Of a stretch of DNA of 64,000 bases, positions 1-6,375 are shown one piece after another. Below the pieces are notes generated by a model. It ran no database searches. It was not told where the DNA came from and saw nothing but the letters and a program-made list of their open reading frames with translations. The translations under genes were made by a program, and so were the position numbers. Every line of letters begins with the position of its first letter. Position 1 is the first letter of the stretch. The stretch is from Acrocarpospora catenulata (GTDB lineage: Bacteria; Actinomycetota; Actinomycetes; Streptosporangiales; Streptosporangiaceae): contig NZ_JAHCST010000002.1 of the NCBI RefSeq assembly GCF_018476525.1, forward strand, positions 62,001 to 126,000, given 5' to 3'.

Positions 1-890
1 CGGACGGCTTCGCCAACGCCGTCTGGCGGCTCGGCCTGGAGGACGGCAGGGACGTCGTGCTCAAGGTCAGCCCGCCGCCCGACCTGAAGCTGCTCACCTA
101 CGAGCGGGACCTGCTCCGCACCGAGGCGATGGTCTACCAGCTGGCGGCCGACGCCGACCTCCCGCTCGCGGCCCTGCTGCACGCCGGCTTCGACGACCCG
201 TTGATCGGCGGCGACTTCCTCATCCTGTCCGCCCTGGACGGGGTGCCGTGGAACCGGGCCACCGTGACCCCGGACCAGGAGCGGGTCATCCGCTTCGAAC
301 TCGGCGCCTGCCTGGCCCGGCTGCACACCATCCCCGGCCACGGCGTCTTCGGCTACCCGTACGCGGGACTGACCGGCCGCACCTGGCGGGAGGCGTTCCT
401 GGTGATGGCCGGGGCCATCCTGGACGACGCGGTCCGGTACGCCACCCGGTTACCCGCCTCCATCGTGGAGATCGCCGGGCTGTTCCACCGGAACGGCCCC
501 GCGCTGGACGAGATCGTCGTCCCCCGCCTGGTGCACTTCGACATCTGGCCCGGCAACGTCTTCCTCAGGGACGGCGGGATCGAGGCGCTGATCGACCACG
601 AGCGGGCCTTCTGGGGTGACCCGATCGCCGACTTCGTCACCCCCACCATCTTCGGCGAGATCCAGGGCGACGACCCGATGCTGGTCGGCTACCACGACGC
701 CGGGGGCGGGCAGGGCCTGTTCACCCACACCACCGAGGTGCGGGTCGCCCTCTACCGGGCCTACCTGTACCTGATCATGCTGGTCGAGGAGGCTCCCCGG
801 CAGCACCCGGAGGAGGAGTACAAACAGATCCGCACCCTCGCCACCGAGGGCCTGGTCCGCGCCCTGGAGGTCCTCAGACGAGGCAGGTGA
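1..890 (+). CDS. Aminoglycoside phosphotransferase-family kinase (5' end outside window)
   Basis: APH/choline-kinase-like phosphotransferase that would move a phosphate from ATP to a small hydroxylated substrate. The reading frame is open from base 3, so the true start lies upstream; a GTG at 57 is internal, because the residues before it (DGFANAVWRLGLEDGR..) read as normal N-lobe sequence. The catalytic loop HFDIWPGN (H-x-D-x4-N) and the metal-binding IDHERAFWGDP motif are both present in the C-terminal half. About 295 residues are visible, near full length for the family. The substrate cannot be told; homologues act on antibiotics, sugars or amino alcohols. It ends 40 bp before the convergent anti-sigma gene. 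Confidence 0.85.
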   Translation, partial: DGFANAVWRLGLEDGRDVVLKVSPPPDLKLLTYERDLLRTEAMVYQLAADADLPLAALLHAGFDDPLIGGDFLILSALDGVPWNRATVTPDQERVIRFELGACLARLHTIPGHGVFGYPYAGLTGRTWREAFLVMAGAILDDAVRYATRLPASIVEIAGLFHRNGPALDEIVVPRLVHFDIWPGNVFLRDGGIEALIDHERAFWGDPIADFVTPTIFGEIQGDDPMLVGYHDAGGGQGLFTHTTEVRVALYRAYLYLIMLVEEAPRQHPEEEYKQIRTLATEGLVRALEVLRRGR

Positions 891-930
891 ACGCCCGGCC
901 TCCCGTCAACGCTCGGCGTCCTGGCAGCCG

Positions 931-1677
931 TCAGGCGAGCCGGGTGAGCAGGATCGGCGTGCTGGTCGGCTGCTCCGAGCCGCCGGCCGGTTCGACCGTC
1001 AGCCCGAACCGCCGCGCCCCGCCGGACACCGGCACGGTGGCGGTGCGCACCCCGCCGCCGTCCACCAGCCCCGCCGACCGCGTCCCGCCCGGGCCGATCA
1101 GCCACATCTGGTACGTCCGGCCCGCGGGCAACGCCGGCAGGTCGGAGGCGAACAGCAGCCGCCCCTGGCCCGCGGAGGCCACCACGGTCGCCGAACCGCC
1201 GCCGGTCAACGGCACCCTGCGGACCACCACGTCCGGCGCGGCCAGCAGGCCCGTGGTCTCGGCCAGGGTGCGGTCCCGCTGCCGCACGGTGGTCACCGCC
1301 AGCACACCCGCCGAGACCGCCGCCGCCACCGAGACCGCCACCAGCCCGACCGCGATCCGGCCGCGCCACCGGACGCGCGTCCTGGCCCGCTCCCTCGCCC
1401 GGCTCTTGGCGAGCTGGTAAGGCGTCGGCTCCGCGCGCACGGGCTCCGGCGGAAGCTGCCGCACCTGGGCGATCTCCGTCAGCACCCGGGGCCTCAGCCG
1501 CGGCGGCGGCCGCTCCGCCACACCCGCGGCCAGCGCCCCCGCGGTCTCCCGCAGCCCGAGCACCTCCCCCGCGCACGCCTCACAGCGCATCAGGTGTTCC
1601 TCGAACACCCCCTGTTCCTCATCCGGCAGCGCGTTCAGCACGTACGCCCCCAAGAGGGTGTGGAGGTCGTCGTTCAT
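931..1677 (-). CDS. Anti-sigma-K factor RskA-like membrane protein
   Basis: Membrane anti-sigma factor of about 248 aa. The N-terminal zinc-binding anti-sigma domain carries H-L-M-R-C-E-A-C (HxxxCxxC) near residues 30-40, one membrane helix follows (about 103-128, AVGLVAVSVAAAVSAGVLAV), and the C-terminal part is an RskA-type extracellular domain. I chose ATG at 1677 because the purine-rich SD (GAAAGGGG) lies about 7 nt before it; a GTG at 1683 would overlap the SD. RskA proteins normally sit directly after the gene of their ECF sigma factor. Here the upstream neighbour is a divergent monooxygenase and no sigma gene is in the window, so the partner is unknown. Confidence 0.85.
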   Translation of the reverse strand: MNDDLHTLLGAYVLNALPDEEQGVFEEHLMRCEACAGEVLGLRETAGALAAGVAERPPPRLRPRVLTEIAQVRQLPPEPVRAEPTPYQLAKSRARERARTRVRWRGRIAVGLVAVSVAAAVSAGVLAVTTVRQRDRTLAETTGLLAAPDVVVRRVPLTGGGSATVVASAGQGRLLFASDLPALPAGRTYQMWLIGPGGTRSAGLVDGGGVRTATVPVSGGARRFGLTVEPAGGSEQPTSTPILLTRLA

Positions 1678-1775
1678 GTCCACCCCCCTTTCACACTGCG
1701 CTATTCGCGCACCGTGGCCCGGCGGATTGGCGAGCCGGCGTCATTTTTCCCGGCATTCCAGGGTAAGGGTCCGAA

Positions 1776-3029
1776 GTGGACACGACATGTGTGATCGCGG
1801 GCGGCGGCCCCGCCGGCGCGATGCTGGCCCTGCTGCTGGCCAGAGCCGGCGTCCAGGTGACGCTGCTCGAGAAACACGCCGACTTCCTGCGGGACTTCCG
1901 AGGGGACACCATCCACCCGTCCACCCTCCAGGTGCTGGACGAGCTGGGCCTGCTGGGCGAGTTCCAGAAGCTGCCCTACCACGAGTTCCCCTACCTGGCC
2001 CTGAACACCGGTGACCGGGTGGTCACGGTGGCCGACTTCCGGAGCCTGCCCGGGCGGTTCCAGAAGATCGCCATGGTGCCGCAGTGGGAATTCCTCAACA
2101 TGATCATCTCGGCGGCCAAGGCCTACCCGGCCTTCAATCTGATCATGGAGGCCGAGGTCACCGGCGTGCTCAGGGACGGCGCCGTGATCCGCGGCCTGCG
2201 CTACCGGCACGACGGGCGCACCCACGAGATCCGCGCCGGCCTCACCGTGGCGGCCGACGGCCGCCACTCCGACGTACGACGGGTGCTCGGCCTCAAACCG
2301 GTCGACCTGGGCGCCCCCATGGACGTGGTCTGGTTCCGGCTGGAGCGCGACCCTGGCACGCCCGAGGACACCTTCCTGCGGCCCGGCCGGGGCGAGGGCA
2401 TGGTGGCGATCAACCGGGACACCTACTGGCAACTGGCCTACCTGATCCCCAAGGGGAGCTACGGGGCGCTCAAGGCGCGCGGCGTGGAGTCGTTCCGGGC
2501 CGCCATCCGGAAGCTCATCCCGTTCGTCCGGCCGGACCGGCTCACCTTCGACGACGTGAGCGTGCTCACCGTGGCGGTGAACCGGCTCCGCCGCTGGCAC
2601 CTGACCGGCCTGCTGGTGATCGGCGACGCCGCCCACGCGATGTCCCCCATCGGCGGCGTCGGCATCAACCTGGCCGTGCAGGACGCGGTGGCCGCGGCCA
2701 ACATCCTGGCCGGACCGCTGGCCCGGGCGCAGCAACGGCGCCGGCCGGTGCTGGACCCGGTGCCCGCCTCGCTGCTGGCCAAGGTCCGGCGGCGGCGCAT
2801 CTTCCCGACCGTCGCCACCCAGCAGCTCCAGATCATGGTGCAGAACCGGGTGATCCAGCCCGTGCTGGCCGGCGCCCAGCTCCCCCAGGACCTGGGCGCC
2901 GCCGCCGACCGGCTCCCGCTGGGAGTGAAACGGCTGGTCGGACGGGTGATCGGCCTGGGCTTCCTGCCGGAACACGTCCGATCTCACCAGGTGGACAAGA
3001 GATCGGTGACGACCGGGCAGGTGACATAA
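1776..3029 (+). CDS. FAD-dependent monooxygenase (aromatic hydroxylase family)
   Basis: Group A flavin monooxygenase of 417 aa. The N-terminal Rossmann motif GGGPAGA, with an acidic residue at the end of strand 2 (LLEKHADF), binds FAD. The second FAD motif GDAAHAMSPIGGVG sits near residue 285, as in PF01494 proteins that hydroxylate aromatic or polyketide substrates with NAD(P)H and O2. Start GTG 1776 has SD AAGGG 6 nt upstream. The DAHP synthase gene starts 11 bp after the stop, so the two are probably cotranscribed; whether that means a shikimate- or quinone-linked substrate is only inference. The C-terminal 50 residues are basic and carry no domain I recognise. Confidence 0.85.
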   Translation: MDTTCVIAGGGPAGAMLALLLARAGVQVTLLEKHADFLRDFRGDTIHPSTLQVLDELGLLGEFQKLPYHEFPYLALNTGDRVVTVADFRSLPGRFQKIAMVPQWEFLNMIISAAKAYPAFNLIMEAEVTGVLRDGAVIRGLRYRHDGRTHEIRAGLTVAADGRHSDVRRVLGLKPVDLGAPMDVVWFRLERDPGTPEDTFLRPGRGEGMVAINRDTYWQLAYLIPKGSYGALKARGVESFRAAIRKLIPFVRPDRLTFDDVSVLTVAVNRLRRWHLTGLLVIGDAAHAMSPIGGVGINLAVQDAVAAANILAGPLARAQQRRRPVLDPVPASLLAKVRRRRIFPTVATQQLQIMVQNRVIQPVLAGAQLPQDLGAAADRLPLGVKRLVGRVIGLGFLPEHVRSHQVDKRSVTTGQVT

Positions 3030-3040
3030 CCTGGTGTCCC

Positions 3041-4375
3041 GTGAGCGCACTCAATCTCGACACCTGGCGTGACCTGCCCGCCGCCCAGCAGCCCGACTGG
3101 CCCGACCGTGCCGAACTCGACAGAGTGGTGGCCGAACTCAAGGGCCTGCCCCCGCTCGTCTTCGCCGGGGAGTGCGACCAGCTCAAGGCCGACCTGGCGG
3201 CGGTGGCCCGGGGCGAGGCCTTCGTGCTCCAGGGCGGCGACTGCGCCGAGACCTTCGCCGGGGCCACCGCCGACAACGTGCGGAACAAGCTGAAGACGCT
3301 GCTCCAGATGGCGATCGTGCTGACCTACGCGGGCCGGGTGCCGGTGGTCAAGATCGGCCGGCTGGCCGGGCAGTTCGCCAAGCCCCGCTCCAAGAACACC
3401 GAGATCCGGAACGGGGTGGAACTGCCCGCCTACCGGGGTGACATGGTCAACGGCTTCGAGTTCACCGCCGAGGCCCGGGTCCCAGACCCGGGCCGTCTGC
3501 TGCGCGCGTACCACTCCTCGGCCGTCACCCTCAACCTGGCCCGCGCCTTCACCAAGGGCGGCTACGCCGACCTCCGCCAGGTGCACGCCTGGAACCAGGA
3601 CTTCGTGGCCGCCTCCCCCGCCGGGCAGCGGTACGAGCGGCTGGCCCGGGAGATCGACCAGGCGCTGGCCTTCATGCGGGCCTGCCGGGCCGATCCCGAG
3701 GAGTTCCACACGGTGGAGTTCTACTCCTCGCACGAGGCGCTGATCCTGGACTACGACCACGCGCTGACCCGGATCGACTCGCGCACCGGCCAGCCGTACG
3801 ACGTGTCCGCGCACATGGTCTGGATCGGGGAGCGCACCCGGCAGCTGGACGGGGCGCACGTGGAGTTCTTCAGCCAGATCCGCAACCCGATCGGCGTCAA
3901 GCTGGGCCCGGCCACCACGCCCGAGCAGGCGCTGTCCCTGGTGGAGAAGCTCAACCCCGACAACGAGCCCGGGCGGCTCAGCTTCATCACCCGGATGGGC
4001 GCCGGCAAGGTGCGCGAGGCGCTGCCCACCCTGGTGGAGAAGGTGACCGCGAGCGGCGCCACGGTGACCTGGATCTGCGACCCGATGCACGGCAACACCT
4101 TCGAGGCGGCCGGGGGCTTCAAGACCCGGCGGCTGGACGACGTGCTCAACGAGGTGGCCGGGTTCTTCGAGGTGCACCACGCGCTGGGCACCCACCCCGG
4201 GGGCATCCACATCGAGTTCACCGGCGACGACGTCACCGAGTGTGTCGGCGGCGGCCACGCGATCGTGGAGGAGGACCTGGCGCTCCGCTACGAGACCGCC
4301 TGCGACCCGCGCCTCAACCGGGGCCAGTCACTGGACCTGGCGTTCCGGGTGGCCGAGCTCTACCGAGCTCAGTGA
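3041..4375 (+). CDS. aroG: Class II 3-deoxy-D-arabino-heptulosonate 7-phosphate synthase
   Basis: First enzyme of the shikimate pathway: phosphoenolpyruvate + erythrose 4-phosphate to DAHP. The 444-aa product matches the plant-like class II family, as in mycobacterial AroG. Visible signatures are GGDCAETF (metal-binding Cys), KIGRLAGQFAKPRS (PEP binding), FYSSHEALILDYD, WICDPMHGNT and the C-terminal GGIHIEFTGDDVTECVGG. I chose GTG 3041, giving the N-terminus SALNLDTWRDLPAAQQPDWP, which is standard for the family; the same frame stays open far upstream inside the monooxygenase gene but that part is a shadow. It lies 11 bp after the monooxygenase stop, in the same orientation. Confidence 0.95.
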   Translation: MSALNLDTWRDLPAAQQPDWPDRAELDRVVAELKGLPPLVFAGECDQLKADLAAVARGEAFVLQGGDCAETFAGATADNVRNKLKTLLQMAIVLTYAGRVPVVKIGRLAGQFAKPRSKNTEIRNGVELPAYRGDMVNGFEFTAEARVPDPGRLLRAYHSSAVTLNLARAFTKGGYADLRQVHAWNQDFVAASPAGQRYERLAREIDQALAFMRACRADPEEFHTVEFYSSHEALILDYDHALTRIDSRTGQPYDVSAHMVWIGERTRQLDGAHVEFFSQIRNPIGVKLGPATTPEQALSLVEKLNPDNEPGRLSFITRMGAGKVREALPTLVEKVTASGATVTWICDPMHGNTFEAAGGFKTRRLDDVLNEVAGFFEVHHALGTHPGGIHIEFTGDDVTECVGGGHAIVEEDLALRYETACDPRLNRGQSLDLAFRVAELYRAQ

Positions 4376-4409
4376 CCACTATTAGGGGATATTTCCCCCG
4401 TGAACGTCG

Positions 4410-4415
4410 TATGAT
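4410..4415 (+). promoter_or_regulatory. Possible -10 box upstream of the methyltransferase
   Basis: A TATGAT hexamer lies 28 bp before the methyltransferase start, inside the short spacer after the DAHP synthase. No convincing -35 hexamer is visible. A small AGGGGatatttCCCC inverted repeat just upstream could be a weak terminator for the preceding gene. Confidence 0.3.
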
Positions 4416-4442
4416 CGTTTCTCCGATTTCATGGGAGAGCAT

Positions 4443-5231
4443 ATGACCCAGCCGCCGCCACCCGGTGTCGACCCGAACGTCCCCAACGTCGCCCGGATTT
4501 ACGATTACCACCTAGGCGGCAAGGACAACTTCGCCGCCGACCGGGCGGCGGCCGAGCAGATGACCGCGCTGTTCCCCGACGTCCGCAACGCCGCCCGGGA
4601 GAACCGGGCGTTCCTCGCCAGGACCGTGCACTGCCTGGTCGACGCCGGGGTGCGGCAGATCGTGGACATCGGCTCCGGGTTGCCCACCCAGGGCAACGTG
4701 CACGAGATCGCGCACGCGCTGGCCCCCGACTGCAAGGTCGTCTACGTCGACTACGACCCCGTGGTGGTGTCGCACGGGCAGGCCCTGCTCGGCCGGGGTG
4801 AGAACGTCGAGGTCGTCCGCGCCGACCTGCGCGACGTCGACGACCTGCTGACGGCGGTCAGCGGCGAGATCGACTTCGACAAGCCGGTGGCCTTCCTGCT
4901 CTTCGCCATCCTCCACTTCCTCCATGAAGCGGACAAACCTTACGAGGTGGTAGCGCGCCTGCGCGATGTCAGCGCCCCGGGCAGCTACCTGGCCCTCAGC
5001 CACGCCACCGAGTCCATGCCCGAGATCATCGGCGACGCCCTGGAGATCTACCGCAAGGCCACCGCCTCCCTGGCCCTCCGCAGCCACGCCGAGATCCTGG
5101 GCTTCTTCGACGGCTACGAACTCCTCGACCCGGGCTTGGTCTACCCCCGCGACTGGCGCCCGGACGCCGACGAGATCTTCCCGAACACCAGCGTCTCCAT
5201 CGGCTTCGGCGGCATCGGCCGCAAACTCTAA
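4443..5231 (+). CDS. SAM-dependent methyltransferase, DUF574/SAV2177 family
   Basis: Methyltransferase of 262 aa in the actinobacterial DUF574 (Methyltransf_19) family. Family hallmarks are the N-terminal RIYDYHLGGKDNFAADR, a SAM-binding region VDIGSGLPTQGNVHE followed by VVYVDYDPVVVSHG, and the region FLLFAILHFLHE. Genomes of filamentous actinomycetes carry many paralogues, mostly without known substrates. The ATG at 4443 has SD GGGAGAG directly upstream; an earlier in-frame ATG at 4431 would contain the SD. A strong terminator follows the gene. Confidence 0.9.
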   Translation: MTQPPPPGVDPNVPNVARIYDYHLGGKDNFAADRAAAEQMTALFPDVRNAARENRAFLARTVHCLVDAGVRQIVDIGSGLPTQGNVHEIAHALAPDCKVVYVDYDPVVVSHGQALLGRGENVEVVRADLRDVDDLLTAVSGEIDFDKPVAFLLFAILHFLHEADKPYEVVARLRDVSAPGSYLALSHATESMPEIIGDALEIYRKATASLALRSHAEILGFFDGYELLDPGLVYPRDWRPDADEIFPNTSVSIGFGGIGRKL

Positions 5232-5285
5232 CCGTCCGCGGCGTTCGGCCACCCCGGCGCCCGCATTCGGGCCTGTGAAAGCGTT

Positions 5286-5322
5286 ACGGGGCCTCCACCG
5301 AAATCCTCGGTGGAGGCCCCGT
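5286..5322 (+). terminator. Rho-independent terminator after the methyltransferase
   Basis: Perfect 16-bp inverted repeat (ACGGGGCCTCCACCGA and its complement) with a 5-nt loop AATCC, followed by CTTC. It lies 55 bp after the methyltransferase stop. The convergent thioredoxin gene ends at 5501, so it may serve both directions. Confidence 0.8.
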
Positions 5323-5500
5323 CTTCGTGAACGCCTTCGGTCGGACCCGGCTCCGCCAGGGTGGCCGGCCGCCGCATTGATGCGCGGAATTTGCTTGCCG
5401 TGGTCCTTCCGCCCTACCCGGTAACAGCCTCCGGCAGAGATCCGGTGGCGATACGCCACCGAAATCCGCCCCGGACCTCGGCGAAGGGCCGCGTCCCTAC

Positions 5501-5878
5501 CTACGCCTGCTTGGCCTGCTTGTCCATCTCCGCGCTGATCTCGGCGCGGATGGCGTCCATGTCCAGCGCCCGCAACTGCCTGATCAGATCGTCGAGCGCC
5601 GCCCCCGGCAGGGCGCCCGGCTGGGCGAAGACCACGATGCCATCCCGGATCGCCATGATCGTGGGAATCGCGGTGATATCGAACCCCTGGGCCAGCGCCG
5701 GCTGCGCCTCAGTGTCGACCTTCCCGAAGGTGATGTCGGCGTGCTCCTCCGACGCCTTCTCAAAGATCGGGGCGAACGTCCGGCACGGCCCACACCACGC
5801 CGCCCAGAAGTCAAGCAGAACGATCCCGCTGTCCGCGACCTCGTTGAAGTTCTTCTCGGTTACCTCGACCGTCGCCAC
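5501..5878 (-). CDS. trxA: Thioredoxin
   Basis: Cytoplasmic thiol-disulfide oxidoreductase of 125 aa. The active site WCGPC is near residue 29 within LLDFWAAWCGPCRTFAPIF, and the conserved cis-Pro is in the segment TAIPTIMAIRDG. A charged helical tail of about 20 residues (MDMDAIRAEISAEMDKQ) extends past the usual 105-110 aa fold. Start GTG 5878 has SD AAGGGAG at 5885-5891. Its upstream region is shared with a divergent tiny ORF and contains a sequence matching a spacer of the neighbouring CRISPR array, so the promoter is a candidate crRNA target. Confidence 0.93.
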   Translation of the reverse strand: MATVEVTEKNFNEVADSGIVLLDFWAAWCGPCRTFAPIFEKASEEHADITFGKVDTEAQPALAQGFDITAIPTIMAIRDGIVVFAQPGALPGAALDDLIRQLRALDMDAIRAEISAEMDKQAKQA

Positions 5879-5893
5879 ACACGACTCCCTTCT

Positions 5894-5926
5894 TCAGTGG
5901 ACACAACCATGTGCCCCCGCGCGGCA
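5894..5926 (-). other. Protospacer-like match to CRISPR spacer 1 (trx upstream region)
   Basis: Read on the minus strand, these 33 bases match the leader-distal spacer (6163-6195) at 27 of 33 positions without gaps. Mismatches fall at spacer positions 4, 6, 9, 14, 23 and 33. The bases directly 5' are AA, compatible with an AA-type PAM of type I-E systems. The site begins just upstream of the thioredoxin SD, within the divergent promoter region shared with the tiny ORF. Confidence 0.7.
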
Positions 5927-5983
5927 TTCCGTCGTCCAGTTGTCTACCTTCGGGGATGAAGCCCCCTACCTCGAGGAGAGGCC

Positions 5984-6073
5984 ATGCTTCCCGGCTGCGG
6001 CTCGTGCAACTGCTCCGACGAGATCCTGACCACCCTAAACCCCCCACGAATCATCCAACTCAGCCAGAAATAG
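5984..6073 (+). CDS. Tiny ORF, 29 aa, Cys-rich N-terminus, unknown function
   Basis: ATG at 5984 is preceded by a strong SD (GAGGAGAGG, 2-3 nt before ATG) and reads 29 residues to TAG: a CGSCNC cluster, then SDEILTTL, a double proline and a short basic tail. I do not recognise the product. Support for coding comes from CRISPR spacer 2, whose crRNA-sense strand reads CSDEILATLA in the matching frame; two of the differing codons are synonymous double changes (TCC/AGC Ser, CTA/TTG Leu). That pattern suggests a conserved peptide family. It is divergent from trx and lies 61 bp before the degenerate end of the CRISPR array. It could be a leader peptide, a regulator, or part of a mobile element. Confidence 0.5.
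   Translation: MLPGCGSCNCSDEILTTLNPPRIIQLSQK
6010..6042 (+). other. Protospacer-like match to CRISPR spacer 2 (inside tiny ORF)
   Basis: On the plus strand these 33 bases match the crRNA-sense sequence of spacer 2 (6224-6256, minus strand) at 25 of 33 positions without gaps, and at 23 of the first 27. The bases directly 5' are AA, as at the other site. The site covers codons 9-20 of the tiny ORF. Confidence 0.65.
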
Positions 6074-6086
6074 TCCCCACGCAAAT

Positions 6087-6113
6087 GGGCACCCCCGACC
6101 ATCGGAGGTGCCC
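6087..6113 (-). terminator. Hairpin downstream of the CRISPR array
   Basis: Inverted repeat GGGCACCCCC / GGAGGTGCCC with a 7-nt loop and one mismatch. It lies 22 bp beyond the degenerate terminal repeat in the inferred direction of array transcription (leftward), so it is a likely terminator of the pre-crRNA. It would also follow the tiny ORF on the other strand. Confidence 0.5.
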
Positions 6114-6134
6114 ATACCACTTACCCGACGAGGC

Positions 6135-6284
6135 GAATCATCCCCGCGTCCACGGGGAGCACCCAGTGGACAGAACCATGTCCCCCTGCCCAGCAGGACC
6201 ACCCCCGCGTGCGCGGGGAACACGTGGCCAAGGTGGCCAGGATCTCGTCGCTGCAGGGACCACCCCCGCGTGCGCGGGGAACAC
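6135..6284 (-). CRISPR. Type I-E-like mini-CRISPR: three 28-nt repeats, two 33-nt spacers
   Basis: Repeats start at 6135, 6196 and 6257, an exact 61-bp period (28 + 33), as in type I-E arrays. Repeats 2 and 3 are identical; on the minus strand they begin GTGTTCCCCGCGCACGCGGG and end GGTGGTCC, with the I-E palindrome. Repeat 1 (6135-6162) matches at 22 of 28 positions, so it is the degenerate leader-distal repeat and transcription should run leftward. Spacer 1 is 6163-6195 and spacer 2 is 6224-6256. No cas gene is in the window, so the array must use Cascade from elsewhere or be inactive. Both spacers resemble the adjacent 5.89-6.04 kb region. Confidence 0.9.
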
Positions 6285-6375
6285 ACTCGCTAGCCTGGGC
6301 AAGTTACTGCCAGAGTAGCCGGAACCCACTAGCTTTGAGGAATTGGAGATTTCGGGCCATGTCGACAATGGGCTG
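6285..6375 (-). promoter_or_regulatory. Probable CRISPR leader
   Basis: The 91 bp between the last intact repeat and the end of cydC are less GC-rich than the surroundings (on the minus strand, runs such as AAATCTCCAATTCCTCAAAG). By position and composition this is the leader with the array promoter and adaptation site. No individual promoter box stands out. Confidence 0.5.

Noticed and set aside
2084-3040. Upstream extension of the DAHP synthase frame inside the monooxygenase gene
   Set aside because: The translation is Arg/Pro/Gly-rich noise; the family N-terminus begins at GTG 3041.
6035-6368. Several short open frames crossing the CRISPR repeats
   Set aside because: They repeat Pro/Arg/Gly motifs from the repeat units themselves, a known annotation artefact of CRISPR arrays.
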